DNA of 64,000 bases from Crossaster papposus (GCA_037893245.1 JBAIAA010000409.1:1169001-1233000); one strand, 5' to 3'. Counted from the first letter of the stretch, positions 34,956 through 47,422 are shown. A program made the numbers and translations. Notes: generated from the sequence alone by a model not told the origin.

Positions 34956-35228
34956 TTAAAAGTACCATAGGATACACCATTGTTAATTGCTTGATTTATC
35001 ATGAATGGGAGGAATTGGGGGTGGTATTTTTGACCACCTCCGTCCAGGGATCTTATTTTCATTTAAACAAAAATAAAATTCAATTTTTTTTTCAGAACAA
35101 TTTATATCTACCGCAATCATTTTGATGCCTATGCCTACAATCAATTTACTTTCAAATAAGTAAGATATTTTCTAATAATTCGGTAGTAACATTTGTTGAT
35201 ATCTGCAAATGGTGTATCCTACCTTTAA
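34956..35228 (-). mobile_element. T1 element, shortened reverse copy
   Basis: ttaaaagtaccataggatac to gcaaatggtgtatcctacct plus TTAA, with part of the middle missing. Confidence 0.8.
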
Positions 35229-35326
35229 TACATGCAGTGAACAATATTTGTAAATGATTAGCCATGCATGTACGGTACATGTTCGTGTATTTCCTCTTGG
35301 TTTTGGTTTCAATTTTGTAACTTGGG

Positions 35327-35383
35327 TTTTACCATGGAGGAATAAAACAAAAAAATGTGTTTTATTCCTCCATGGTTTTACAG
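35327..35383. repeat. Hairpin TTTTACCATGGAGGAATAAA
   Basis: Perfect inverted repeat of about 24 bases around aacaaaaaaatgtg. Confidence 0.65.
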
Positions 35384-35837
35384 ACAAAAAGCTTTTTCTT
35401 CATTCACGTCCACTAAACAAACAAGGACGATTCGACATTTACAATGCAAAACAAACTGTATCATGTTGCTGTCTTATTTTAATGAAACAATGAATAATAA
35501 TTAATTTATTTCATCAAAATTTCAATAATGCAAGGAATCTATACTGTTGACACTGTACATGTACCGGTACATCACAACAATTACTATAATGTGTACAGTA
35601 TTTACACCTTACAAATGAACATGCACTACGCTTGTTAATTGGTTCTTATCTACCTGTACATGTAGGGTAGTTTGTATTAATCTGTATCATACAAAATTTG
35701 CATTATATACATGTACATGTAACTTATAACTTTAGCATTGTATTGGTTGCGGTCACACACACAGTAAAACATGTGCATGTGATTGGCTAACATGCAACTT
35801 CAGTTTGGTACTCATACACAAGTTTTCAAATAGACAT

Positions 35838-35890
35838 TTGTATACATGTACATTTGTATACATTTGTATACATTTGTATACATTTGTATG
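35838..35890 (+). repeat. Tandem decamer TATACATTTG
   Basis: About four units of tatacatttg after a tatacatgta start. Confidence 0.7.
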
Positions 35891-35899
35891 ACATGATTC

Positions 35900-36022
35900 A
35901 TGTGCCCGATAGCGATTGCGGGGAAAAAACAAGAACAACTGCCAGACACCGGTTGAAAACGAACACCATTTTTCTCGGCATCCATGATTGTAAAACTTCG
36001 GACAGGTCTGTTAAACGATAAT
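35900..36022 (+). mobile_element. T1 element, internal piece
   Basis: agaacaactgccagacacc, tcggcatccatgattgtaaa, cttcggacaggtctgttaaa only. Confidence 0.7.
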
Positions 36023-36548
36023 TTTATTAAAAGAAAATGCATTCACATGCTTTGGTGATTGTTGTTTTGTGTGGCATATAGATGACAAGATGTACGTACC
36101 GCTACTGGTACCGGTACATGTACCACAGTTAACAAATTATTTGCAGCCCAACTCAACCAAGAAAGAAACAACAGTGAATTGCAGAGCGGGTTTAGTTGGT
36201 TCTGTTTGAGTAAATCTAGACTATTGTGTACTGTCAGAGCAGAATGGGACCCTTGTCATCAAACACATACCAGGCCATCATCAGTGCATATCAATTTGGG
36301 GAAAAGTTGCAGTATTTTTGTCTGCATATTTATTTGGTATGACGACATCCGTGGGACAGGCAACTCCCTTTTTTGGTCTAAAAGCAATACGAATGTTTGA
36401 TCATACATGTGGCCACCATGCTGAGTGTCTGGAGGAGCTACATGTTTTGGCAACATTCCATAAGAATCATGGAAAGGTTTGTGGGCATGTTGCGCAGGTT
36501 TCTCATTAACTGTTATTATCCGCTTCCTTCTATCACATGTTCTTACAG

Positions 36549-37083
36549 TGATCCACACAAAGTTGAGACACTGAGCTCCGTGGAGCTGACGTCCAGACAG
36601 CCAGCTTCGACCGAGGACAAAACTCGGCCAGAGCGACAATCTCAGGAGCCTGAGGACCTACTCAGTTCAAGATCTGTGGCGGAGAAAGCTCGTCATTTTG
36701 ACTTGAAGGTTGAGGAAGTATCAAACGATTCTACCAGTAGAAGAACTAAGTCCATAGATTTGTCAGGATCGCCTACTAGGACGATAGCCATTCAGACGGA
36801 GAAAGATTCTGGCGTCAGACGAGAGGCGAAATCCAAGGTTCCAATTGTCCGCTGGAATACTAGCCCAGGCCAGGGAGTTTCACTGTCGTTCCAGCGTTCC
36901 CCATCAATCCCCGATGGCCAAGTAAGACCAAGGTTTGACATCACACCGAGAGCCAAGACACCACGAGGCTCACTACGACGGGAGAAGTCCATACAACAAC
37001 GACGAGAAGATGAAAGACTCATTCAGAAGTCTCGAGATTTGAGTAACTCATATGAGTTGTCTTCGGATCTCCAGAATAAACAG
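36549..37083 (+). CDS. IQSEC: IQSEC exon 2: serine/arginine-rich N-terminal region
   Basis: The exon starts after a pyrimidine-rich acceptor ending ttcttacag. The first base completes a split codon, and 178 codons follow (residues 23-200). It ends on a codon boundary at cag/GTAGGA. Most of it is low-complexity Ser/Thr/Arg/Lys sequence with many possible phosphorylation sites (KSIDLSGSPTRT, TPRAKTPRGSLRREKS). The last 15 residues, RDLSNSYELSSDLQNKQ, match the conserved human IQSEC1 block RSLSESYELSSDLQDKQ just before the IQ motif, which fixes the identity and frame. The reading frame stays open upstream of the acceptor to 36397, but that stretch is cysteine- and tyrosine-rich and unlike the exon, so it was left out. 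Confidence 0.9.
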
Positions 37084-37980
37084 GTAGGACTCTGTGCATG
37101 ATGTTTAGAGTGATTTCACGGATGGGCATCGGTAACATCTCTTGCAGATTCATTTCAAAGTACCGGTAGTTGGGTTCATTTCTAGTCTTTCAGAAACACG
37201 GAACATGCTTTGAAGCATTGAAGAACAATTTTCTTACGTACTGTATGTACACCCAAGTACACTGTACATATGGTAGTATTTGATTACATTATAAAAAAAC
37301 AAAGGCATTGCAACAGCAGTTCTACAAAATGTCACAGCTTTGGTGTAAATTTTACACGTGAAACCCTGAACTATTTTAGGACACCATAGTGACTATACAT
37401 TTTCAGGAAATTAGTCAGATGTTTCATCCTTTTCTACCAGATATTTTGTTACATGTACTTAAGCAACTAAAATCATTTGTATATATTTCACTGTTCGTAA
37501 TACTAGGGGAACAAATAACATTGTAAAGGGGACGCCAACATTCATTGGCACCCACATTTATTGAATCACCCACTGTACCGGTAAATAAATGATAATTAGA
37601 TCTTTGTCTATATACAGTACATTTGTACATGTACCGGTACAGTTTGTTGTATAATTCAGAGATGCATTGTGTTTCGCATTATAATTACCGAGTGTCAATC
37701 ATTTGCAATACTGCAAATCGGTGAACTTGTATCATGGAAAAGTCAGTGCTTTATATTATAAGGATTTTAAAAAATTGGTAAAATGTAAAAATTATACAAA
37801 ATCAAGACTATACAAAAATTGTTGGTTTTAAGTGAACCAATGCTAAATTTACAAATGTACATGTACTTGTGTGATGATAACCTTTGAAATGTGGTTTTTG
37901 TGGTTTTATCATTAAGATTTAGTTTTGAATGAACTTTTACAGGATCTTGTTTTAATCATGTTTGATGTGTCTTGTTTCAG
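37084..37980 (+). other. IQSEC: IQSEC intron 2
   Basis: 0.9 kb without a recognised repeat family; a TACCGGTAC cluster at 37630. Confidence 0.85.
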
Positions 37981-40205
37981 TTTGAAATGCTTGAGAAGCG
38001 GTATGGTGGTCGCATCAGAGCTCACCACGCTGCCAAAGTCATTCAAGAAGCCTTCCGACAGCACAATATGAAAAAGGAATTCCAGCGGCTACGACGCACT
38101 CCATCAGAAAGTCGTATCTCGCGTTACTTGGACAGCCACTCCAAGCAGTGGGGTGTTGGTGGAAGTCGTGCTAGGGTCATGGTTATCGGCAGTTCAGGTC
38201 CTACCTCCCCCGTCTCCACAAGGTCTCCGCTGAAGGATATACAAGAACTTGGAGCTGTACAGCAACTACGGGAAATTGAAACTGTAGGTGCAGAGAAGAA
38301 AAAGCACAAAGTCCACCACAATAACAGTAATAATGTCACGCCTAAGCGAGGTTTAGTTGTATCTGCCAGTCCAGACCTCAAGGGGAATGCTGAGGGTGAT
38401 GCCACGTCGGCAGAGAGAAGTCGCTTCAGTTCACAGACTGTCGTGGTAACATTGACTATGCACAGACAATCAGATGAGAGTGATACATGTAGTCACACCA
38501 GCACAGAATCCACACCACGTGGCTCTCGTGATGACTTGACTGGAAGGGGCGAGAGCAGGAGTTCTAGTCCTGCAAATTTAACCACAACTGAGAAGACAAT
38601 TAAGATGGTAATACAAAACACAGAATTGAGAGATGGTGGTGGTAGGGCCTTCTCCTGTCGGCTGGGTAGCCCTGCTCAAATTGCTTGTGCTAAGAGACTT
38701 CCATTTGATGACTTGGACCAGACGCCTGAAGTCAGTGACTCCACCAAGAATAAACAGACTGCTTTGAAAGAAGATATACATGTAGCATCTCCGGATCTGA
38801 GTATGGTAACACCAACTGATTTAAAGGAAGAAATAGTTACTGGTGATGATGTTGTTGAAGCTGATAACAAAGTTGAACTTGAGATGGAGCAAGATGAGCC
38901 AGAGATAGTTGTCCCAGTTCTAGATGAGCCAGATAAGGATACTACTTTTGAAGTGAGTGTTGAGGAGCAATCTTGTGCCAGTCCATCAACTCCTACCTCC
39001 CCAGGTGAAGTAGAAAGCTTTTTGGTGGCAGCCATCACTATGGAAAACAGAAAAACGGTTGTGTCTAAAGCTGTGATTAAAGACTCTGAGGCTAAGGCAA
39101 GTCCCAGCACTAAGAGGGCCAAGAAAAGCACAAAAAGCAAGAATGGAGAAGACATTTCCCCCAAGAAGAAAAGCTGGCCATTTTCCCGAAGCAAAAGCGG
39201 TGATCGCACAAGAAAGGGTTCTCCTACCAACTCTCCTAAACCACAACGGCACAGCCCCAGGGCAACAGTGCCAAGGGACTCGCCGGAGAGTGAACAGAAG
39301 CAGCTGTCAACCAGCGAGGAAGTGCATGAAGGAAATGTCCAGGGGAAAATCGATGTTGACAATCCTCTGCAATACCGGAAAGAAAGTTCCTCCTCGACAG
39401 ATAGTCAGAATATATCAACCGAGCCAAAACCATCTGTTACACAACCCTACCAGAAACCTTATGAAAGGCCACGCATGCACACTGTAGGATCTGTTGAAGC
39501 TCTGGAAAGAAAAAAGAGTGCTCAGGAACCAGAGAAAATGCGTTCCAACTCTCTGAGCAGTGGGGATCTGTGTGACAGATCAGATCAGATCTCACTAGCC
39601 TCTACAGTCACCACCAGTGATTTTGATCGGGATTCCATGCAGGATGTACCCGCAGTAACTGTGGCAACACCAGAGGGATCGTTGACGATGCTAGACAAGA
39701 TCATCTCAACCTCCTCAATAGACTCCGACTCGGAGGATTATGATGATGATGATGAGGTTCAAACTTCTCTTCAGAAGCGTGCCTCATTGCCAATTGTCAG
39801 CTTGTCGGGTCACACAGCTTCCACACCCCCAACCTCCGCATCTAAGCAGCTGGTTTCTAGGGTGCAGAGTGCCAGTGGGATGGAATCGCCAATCTGGAAG
39901 AGAAAGAGTCAGAACACCAAAGTGGCAACCAGAAATGGGACACTGGTCAACGGGACCGCAGGGGTACCAAGTAAGAATCTGGCCCGATCAGAAACCGGAG
40001 ACAGTATGAGTAGCGAGGGTAGCAACTCATCTTGTCGCTTTACTGTTGGGGATGATTCCAGTATAACGGATAGCATAGACAGTCTCTCCTTGGAATCTAG
40101 TTTCATAGAGGCATTGGAGAAGAAACCTATGGATCCTATGCTTAGTATACCAATGACAGCTGTTCGCTGGAGGAGATACAGGATTGGTCTCAATCTTTTC
40201 AACAA
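37981..40205 (+). CDS. IQSEC: IQSEC exon 3: IQ motif, long disordered region, start of Sec7
   Basis: A single 2225-base exon (residues 201-942) after a tcttgtttcag acceptor. It opens with FEMLEKRYGGRIRAHHAAK, matching human VEMLERKYGGRLVTRHAAR; the IQ motif follows at about 217-236 (VIQEAFRQHNMKKEFQRLR) and should bind calmodulin. Residues of about 240-925 look disordered: Ser/Thr-rich with acidic blocks (one at about 783-797 rich in D/E) and a basic, proline-directed patch near 593-625 (SPKKKSWPFSRSKSGDR). The C-terminal RWRRYRIGLNLFN (929-941) begins the Sec7 region and matches human HYRIGLNLFNK. The exon ends two bases into a lysine codon at a GTGAGT donor. Two TACATGTA octamers fall in the disordered part. 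In human IQSEC1 the equivalent region is spread over more than one exon, as far as remembered. Confidence 0.95.
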
Positions 40206-41437
40206 GTGAGTTTCTTAAACTTCTTTTTTTTTTTTCTCTTTTTTTGGTTCGCGGGTTGGTCTTTTTTCAAAACTTGTTTTAACGTAAATTTACCATAATC
40301 GAAGCCGCATTCACCACAAGTCCCAAAATGCTGTTAATGAAACTGTTTTGAAACAGTTTTTCTAAATTAATAATCTTACAAATTTGAATTGCTATGTGAA
40401 GCAAGTTTTTCGGGGACAAAATCATCTTTCCAAAAACTAAACAATCAAACAATTAAAATTAGGTACAAATCTATTGCGTGATTACAATTTATGTACAGAA
40501 AATTTAGGCAGGTTAAGCTGTGTGGTGTTGTTAACCAGTTCGCGCCGGATGACGTATATAAACGCAAAGTTTTCCCCAAATTTAAAACGGATGATGCATA
40601 AACACACCAAGTTCAAGTTCAGAAATGTCTGTGAGCAGCGAGCAAGGCCGGAAATGCATGGGTGTGCTTCCCGGCACTATCGGCCTGGACCCGCTTCGGA
40701 TCGAGTTCCGTTAAAAATAATCCCGCCCCTCGGCTCAGTGATGTTAAAATAATCCCGGCGCGAACTGGTTAATACACATAACATGTACAGAGATGATGGC
40801 ATTGATCAGAAAGTTATTAAGTGGTTGGCTATTATCAAAGAATATAACTTGTGTTGGATTAGACAACAGAAAGTACTTTTTTAGGAATTTCTGCACCTGT
40901 TCATGTACAATGTACATGATGATTGACTCACAGCACACTAGGCACCAACTACATGTACTACATAGTTGTTGTGAAATTAATTACATCCTGTTGTAACTAC
41001 TGAAGTGTTAGTCAAAATTTCCATCCCCCTCTTCCATTGCTTGTCCCTTTACAATGTATGTACTCCGAATTTGAAAAATGTATGGATTAAAATTTGATGA
41101 TCAACTCTGTCAAAGGCTTTACTGAAATCAGTCGGAATAATCAGGGTATAGGTGTGAAGTTTAGGTTGTTCACTTGGTCTTGACAAAGGTCAAGCACTGA
41201 GGTCAAAGGTCATTTAAGGCTGAAGTCCATTTACAATCAAACTTTAACTACAGGCGCAGTTTGGAAACTTGGATACGATTGTAATGTTATCAGATCAGTG
41301 CCCCAGCATTCTTCTGGGGTAATCACAAAATCAGTCAAGAAGGTTATTTAAATAGAGTAATTATAAAACTTGTCATACACACACAGTCCGAATGATAATT
41401 ATAAGTGCATGTACTTTTTTCTTTCTTCCCCAAACAG
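40206..41437 (+). other. IQSEC: IQSEC intron 3
   Basis: Begins with a T-run (40221-40244) and contains T2 copy g; otherwise nothing recognised. Confidence 0.85.
40531..40772 (+). mobile_element. T2 element, copy g
   Basis: Complete, TTAA at both ends, perfect CCAGTTCGCGCCGG termini. Confidence 0.92.
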
Positions 41438-41599
41438 AAAACCAGAGAAAGGAATCAAGTTTTTAGTAGATAATAAATTTGTTGAGAACTCTCCAAATGA
41501 AGTGGCCAAGTTCCTGCTGAATCGGACGGGGCTGAGCAAGGCTAAGATTGGAGAGTATCTGGGCAATCTCCAGAAGGATTTCAACATGCTTGTCCTCGA
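41438..41599 (+). CDS. IQSEC: IQSEC exon 4: N-terminal helices of the Sec7 domain
   Basis: The acceptor cttccccaaacag is followed by one base completing the lysine codon, 53 codons (943-995) and two bases of a glutamate codon before GTAAGT. The translation KPEKGIKFLVDNKFVENSP...FLLNRTGLSKAKIGEYLGN matches human KPEKGVQYLIERGFVPDTP...FLLQRKGLSRQMIGEFLGN. This is the first half of the helical Sec7 fold (helices A to about E), which holds the Arf switch regions together with the second half. The upstream intron holds a T2 element. Confidence 0.95.
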
Positions 41600-41934
41600 G
41601 TAAGTACTGCTAATTAGTAATCTTACTAAGTTTTCCTTTTTGCACATGGCACCGATATAAGTAAAAAAATACCTGACTTAGCTCTGCTTGAACAAGGGCA
41701 TTGAAAAAAAGGGCTGGATCTGTTTGTAGAGTATTAGAATATCACTTTCAGTCAGTTTATTTGTTCAACATTTTTTATTATTTTTGGCTGATAATTCTAT
41801 CATTAATGAATACTCCAATAAAATTAATGAGATAGTTTATTATTTTGTTTTAACCAGATTGGAGCCGTATGTGTTACTTCTGCAGACAGTACATGTACCG
41901 GTACTTGTAGTTAAAAACTGTAAATCGGAATAGG

Positions 41935-42215
41935 AAATATTGTGAACAGAAATTAATTTCCTATTCACAATTTGTTTTCCCTTTTCACATGCAATTTCCC
42001 CCACCTACAGTATGTGAAAATGTGCAAAAAATATTTTCCCACTTTTGTGAAAAACAATTTTCCCAATTTATTAAATAGTGTGAACATTTTTTCCCCACTG
42101 TTGTGAAAAAGAGTGAAAAGGTTTTTTCAACTTTTGCAAAATGTTATTACATTTTGTGAAATGAAAATAAATTCCCTGAGAAGAGAAAAATTGTGAAAAG
42201 AACATCACCAATTTG
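41935..42215. repeat. TTTCACA-rich repeat, copy 2
   Basis: tgtgaaaa / ttttcacaa inverted motifs throughout, as at 52105-52610. Confidence 0.4.
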
Positions 42216-45044
42216 TACTGTTGGTGATGCCAAATAAAATAACAGATTAATGTTAAAACACTTTTAAAAATGAAAAAATTCACTCCTACATGTAACAATA
42301 CAGGTTTAAGCAACCACCCACACCTACAATGTAGGATTATTCCCACACATGTTGCTCCCATTGGAGCGGGTTTTTGCAAATATTTGTATAGAAGAACTGA
42401 TCCGCCTGGTTGTGGTTTCCTGTAGTAATAATACTGCATTGCCACAGTACACTCATCCTGACAACTGACGTCAGCCAGGCAAGGGTGGATGGATCGAAGG
42501 GAGTGTTAGTCGAATTAGGGAGCAGTTATTTTGGTCCAATTCCTCATGCTGAACACACATAAAAAAGCCTAACCCATATAGTCCACCATACAGTCCATGA
42601 ATCTAAACGCATGATCTATTCAAATGCATAAACCTGTGCAATTTGGGGCAGTAGCAAACATTTGAGTTGGTTTTGAAAGGATTGTTACGCCAATTCAAAG
42701 CAGGAAGTTATCATTATTAATTCAACCTTTTGGAACTAGTGTTTTCTAAGAATCAAACGTACATGTAAATTGTACGTGTATGTACATGTACATGTACCGT
42801 ACATGTACATGTACCGTACATGTACAATTTAGAGGTGACTAAAGTTATAGAAGCAAGCAGAAAATTGTCGGAGTAAATACTACTTAAGTATCTTATGCAG
42901 TCTGTAACCCTCCTCAATCCTCAAAAAAAATTCGCGCGGTTTTGGAGGATTTCGGCAGGTCGACGCCGATTAGCAAAAACAATCTGTTGATTTTAGGACA
43001 CATTGGGTCCATCTCGTAGGCTGTACCCAGCATTGTTTATGTTCAGCCATACAGCCATGCGTACTACATGTACAAGTACATGTGTATGCAATCCTTCCTA
43101 ATGCTCAATATGATTCATGATGTCATCGGCACTGACTCGACCTATAGCAGTGATTGGTGTTGAGGGATTTTGAAAGAATGATGGCAGTAGTCACCCCTCT
43201 ACTGAACAAATCCAAGAAATAACAGATGATTTTAGAGGATTGAGGGTTGGTACAGTAAATGGAAGATTTTGCAGGATTGAGGATGGTTCCGAGGCAGAGT
43301 GGTATTAAGGGTTAATGCTCAACTGATGTTCAGTAAAGTTAGGAAATGTTCTTTTCCAATTTGGTTGCATTGGGTGAGAGGTTTTAATAGATTGTACAAG
43401 ATGTACATGTACAAGGTACAAAGTTGTTGAGTTTTGGGGTTTTTTTGGGGGGGTCCCCTGTGTCTTGTACCACACAAATTGGTCATTATATATATCAGGC
43501 GATGGGAGGGAACAAATTAGGAGGATCAGTGTTAATCTGAGCAGCAGGAACTGTCTAATAGAGCACCTGTATTTCCATAATCCAGAGGCAACCTTGTCCG
43601 GTAGTACAAGTGATCCTATTCACTACGGGCAATTATTACATCATTTGTTCCACCATATCCAACCTACCAGTACATGTATTTGTAATACCCACTTTGCATA
43701 AACTTAAAACATTGGAGTAAAAACTTAATTTTGTCTTTGTATAGTGCATACATGTACATAAAATAAAATTAGAAGCCCTGTTATAATTTCAATATACCGG
43801 TAGTAAACATCTGTCGGAGTAGGAATTAAACAAATGTACTTTCAATGACACCATACCCTTAACACAGAAATCTTGTCTTTCATTTGAGCTTTTAATTTAC
43901 AGTTTATGCAAAGTGGTTTGGATGGTGGAACTAATAATAGAATGATTGACCTTTGGAGTAAGAGGATCAATTGTAGTGGAGTGTGTAAGTTTGACCTCGA
44001 GAACAGACTAGACTTTACAAAGAATCGAATGAGAAGGGCAACTCAAATACATAAGAGCTTCAACATGTAAAGCGATTAGTTTTCTTGAATTACTTTGTTT
44101 TGACGCTGTTCTTTTTACTGAAAGGTACATGTAGATCAAATTGTTTACAGCAGTTTTAATCTTATTCATGTTTGAATAAATATTAGTTTTCATTTCAATT
44201 TACAAAATGTGAGCGATAGATAACGAAAATGTTTAGTTATGTTGTACGTACAGTATACAAACATGTACGGTACGTCATTCCATTGTTCTCATTCACACGC
44301 TAGTCTTTCTAAAAGCGTAGACTACTGTACATGTACATGCAGTATAAGGGCGGTTGCAGCTATATAAATTCTGTAAATTTATAAGGAATTCCTTCGACGT
44401 CTGCACTCTGCACACGCCAGCGCACCGACATGCAGTACAGGGATTTTGGGTGCCGGGTTTTCTCTTCCCTACAATGAGCCAATCGCGTTGCAACTTGTAT
44501 GCTCAAGTCAAAATTTATTTTCTACTTTTCTTCAATAATTTAGACAGTGGTTGCAAGGTTTCATAGACCGGTATTGTAAAATTAAGTTTGAATAATTAAT
44601 TATAGAAAACAAAATTGACCACTCGTAAAAGTCGTATAGCCGACGGCTTGGTGGTGCCAGGAAGTTCAATCGTGACTTTTGTGCTCAAGACTTACAGGAT
44701 CTATACTGTTCAAGGTTGCCTCTTGATTCTGGCATTACTGCACTTTGATGTTCTAATTTATTTATTCAAGGTTTCTCTTGTTCACACACTATTTGTTTTG
44801 GCCTGTTGTCAACCACACCAACCAATGTGATATTTATTTGTATTATTTAAGGCTGGACAAATTGTCTTGTGCAAGGTTAAGTCTCACTTCCTTCCTTTCT
44901 GGAAGCATATATTACTGATGACAAACCCAAATAAAACGCCCATATTATAAACACCTGTGGTCGTGCTCTATGGCATTTTCAGCAACTGTTGAAAACAATG
45001 AAGTGGTCAACAATTATTCTTCCTGGTACATATACATGTACTGG

Positions 45045-45406
45045 TTAAAGGTGTCCGGTAGGATACACCATTGGTAATTGCTTGAATTATCAGGAATAGG
45101 TAGTATGGGGTGGTATTTTATAGTAAACATTGCTCCATGAATTAACTGACTTGTCCAGGAGTTTTTGCAATCATGGATGCCGAGTAAAAAAATCAAGAAA
45201 AACAGCGTTTTTTTTTTAACCGGTGTCGGGCTGTTGTTCTTGCGATTTCAGAACAATTACAGAATATGTAGCGCAATCATTTTGCTAGAAGCCTAGAATC
45301 ATTATTTACATGTACGTTCAAATAAGTAAGATATTTTTTAATAATTTGGTAGTAAACTTTTTGGATATACAGTATCTGCAAATGGTGTATCCTACCGTAC
45401 CTTTAA
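45045..45406 (-). mobile_element. T1 element sharing a TTAA with T5
   Basis: Left ttaaaggtgtccggtaggat, right cctaccgtaccttta-A. Both termini carry small CCGG/CCGTA insertions. An extra CATGTA lies near 45308 and a TACAGTA near 45370. Confidence 0.85.
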
Positions 45407-45803
45407 AATGTTTGTAGATGCTGGAAAAGTCAAGAAAACCAAGTTCTTGTAGTCATACCCAGACACCACTTGAGATGAAACAGAGCAATTTGTAGAAGTT
45501 GGAGAATTGTAATGTCAAAGAATCAGATTTTTATTTATAAATTGCAAACAAAATGTTGAATAACAAATATGAACAATTTAGATCAGTATTTAAAACAAAA
45601 ATATTAAAACGCTGGTCAGCCGGCCAGTGTTGGAAATTGGTAGAAAAATACCACTTTACTTGAAAATGACGGCACACCAGGAGCCACGATTTTTAAGGAT
45701 GCTTCAGACTGCCATTCCTTAACAGTCCAGTAAAGTATTTTGTGATAATTTACTTATTTTGTTGTTCTTGTTGATGTTTTCAAATGTTGTATATTCCCTT
45801 TAA
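45403..45803 (+). mobile_element. T5 element, copy 2
   Basis: TTAA at 45403-45406 (shared with T1) and 45800-45803. Ends gttgtatattccctttaa without the extra palindromes seen in copy 1. Confidence 0.65.
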
Positions 45804-45889
45804 TAAGTTCTGTCAGTGTTAAGGTGAATTACACTGAAAAGTGACATCACAGTTTGCACTTGTTTAATTCAGACATGTCTGTATGTACC

Positions 45890-46216
45890 GGTAGGATACA
45901 CCATTGGTATTATCAGGAATGGGTGTATTTGGGGGGTTGTATTTTATAGTAAAATTTGTTTAAGTGACTTGTTCGAAGTTTTACAATCATTGATGCCAAG
46001 AAAAAAAAAGAAAAAAAGCATTCGTTTTCAACCAGCTTCGGGATGTTGTTCTTGTTGTTTTTGACGGCGATCGTGATTTTAAAAAAATATTTACAGATAT
46101 CTAGTGCAATCATTTTGCTGGATGCCTGAAATCATACTTTCAAATAAGTATGGTATTTCTTAATAATTCGGTGGTAAAATTGTTCCATATCTGCAAATGG
46201 TGTATCCTACCTTTAA
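45890..46216 (-). mobile_element. T1 element just upstream of exon 5
   Basis: Left end accggtaggatacaccattg (TTAAAGG lost), right end gtatcctacctttaa. It ends 90 bases before the acceptor of the catalytic exon. Confidence 0.85.
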
Positions 46217-46306
46217 CACAAGTGAAATGCCATGTACCGGTAACCTCTCACTTAGAATAATCACTGATAAAGAGCCATGTGTTTCTTTGCCTTTGTATTG
46301 CACCAG

Positions 46307-46421
46307 GTGTTACGTTGATGAGATGAACTTCCGTGATTTGTGCATTGATGAAGCACTGCGTAAATTCCAGACAGCATTCAGGCTTCCAGGAGAAGCTCAG
46401 AAGATAGAGAGACTCATGGAG
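46307..46421 (+). CDS. IQSEC: IQSEC exon 5: Sec7 catalytic glutamate-finger exon
   Basis: The exon completes the split Glu (996) and reads [20 protein letters not shown] (997-1016), then [17 protein letters not shown], ending on a codon boundary before [16 protein letters not shown] is Sec7 motif 1. By alignment with ARNO (Glu156), the glutamate at residue 1025 (codon 46392-46394) is the catalytic finger that displaces GDP and magnesium from Arf. Human IQSEC1 has HIRVQGEAQKV here; this protein keeps the FRLPGEAQ form of the cytohesin type. The acceptor (attgcaccag) lies 91 bases after the end of a T1 element at 46216, so little native intron sequence is left there. Confidence 0.95.
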
Positions 46422-47422
46422 GTATGATAAGAGCCAGCGTTATACAATGGTTGTCTGCTGCCGGATGGTCTATCGTGCTTTGTGCTTTGTTTGACCATGG
46501 TAGCAACAATATTGCCCCTGATTTCATCTTTGCATTCTGGTTTTGTAGGGAAGGTTTTCTTTATTCATAGGGGCGTCCCTTTTTATTTCAATGGTTTTCC
46601 TATGTGACTCGATCAAGAGAAATGAGTCGCATGTTGCTATTGTCTTATTGGCGTACATGTACATGTACATGTACGGGCCAAAACAACAATTTGTTTTGAA
46701 ATTGAGATTAATGTAGTATTTACTCAATAAACTCTTCACTTAAATATTCCCAAAGTATCTTAGCAGATTATTAATGAGAAATATATATTTGGAGTGTTTT
46801 CAGCACCACTGGAAAATGACATGTGACCCATTTCTCTTGATCAGGCCACATATTTGTTTGCCTTTAAAGTTGCCTTGTCAAAAATCATTTTGAACAGCGT
46901 GGCTTCCTAAATTCTGTTAAACTGTTTACAACCTATCATTTCTGAATTTGGGCAACTACATGTACATACCGGGGAGAGCAATTAGTTTCTTAAAGTCACT
47001 AAACTGACTATTATCATTTTTTTATGGAAAAAAAAAGACTTTAACCCTTGCTCTTGTTTACATTTCAACGCACTTCAGTAGTCCTCCCCTAAACACCCCC
47101 CTCCCCAATACCCCCCCCCCCCTAAAAAAAAGGCACTCCAATGAATGCCACGGGAAACTGCAGGTCAACTGGGTCATGCTATGTACATGTACGTACCTAC
47201 AAGTCCATGGTGTATTACACTGAAAAGCAAAGCCATATGCCCATTTATTAACCACATAAGTGCCCTTTACTGCACATGCAAAGAATCCTCCAACGCACTG
47301 CAGCTGGAGTGCATTGGCGTATGCCACTGTCTTCCAGTGAGCCACTCTCATAGAGGAAGGGTTAAGTGAGTCTGTGTAGATGTACATGTACATCAGTCTT
47401 TCCTTACTTGTTTATAACCTAG
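46422..47422 (+). other. IQSEC: IQSEC intron 5
   Basis: 1.0 kb, no repeat family recognised; a C12/A7 run at 47109-47130. Confidence 0.85.

Larger units (their letters stand above)
27316..36548 (+). other. IQSEC: Intron between exon 1b and exon 2
   Basis: 9.2 kb, GTAAGG to CAG. Filled with T1, T5, M2/T2, M1, M3, R1 and TACATGTA clusters. No conserved coding block was found inside. Confidence 0.55.
41600..46306 (+). other. IQSEC: IQSEC intron 4
   Basis: 4.7 kb. The right third is made of T1, T5 and T1 elements in a row (45045-46216). The remainder is AT-rich with a TACATGTA/TACCGTACATG cluster at 42770-42830 and no other gene. Confidence 0.8.

Noticed and set aside
36397-36548. Extension of IQSEC exon 2 to an upstream ATG
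   Set aside because: The frame is open, but the residues are of chance type and a good acceptor (ttcttacag) lies at 36548 in the phase of two candidate first exons.
38676-39362. 228-residue minus-strand ORF
   Set aside because: Shadow of IQSEC exon 3 on the opposite strand; the plus-strand frame has the family homology and splice sites.
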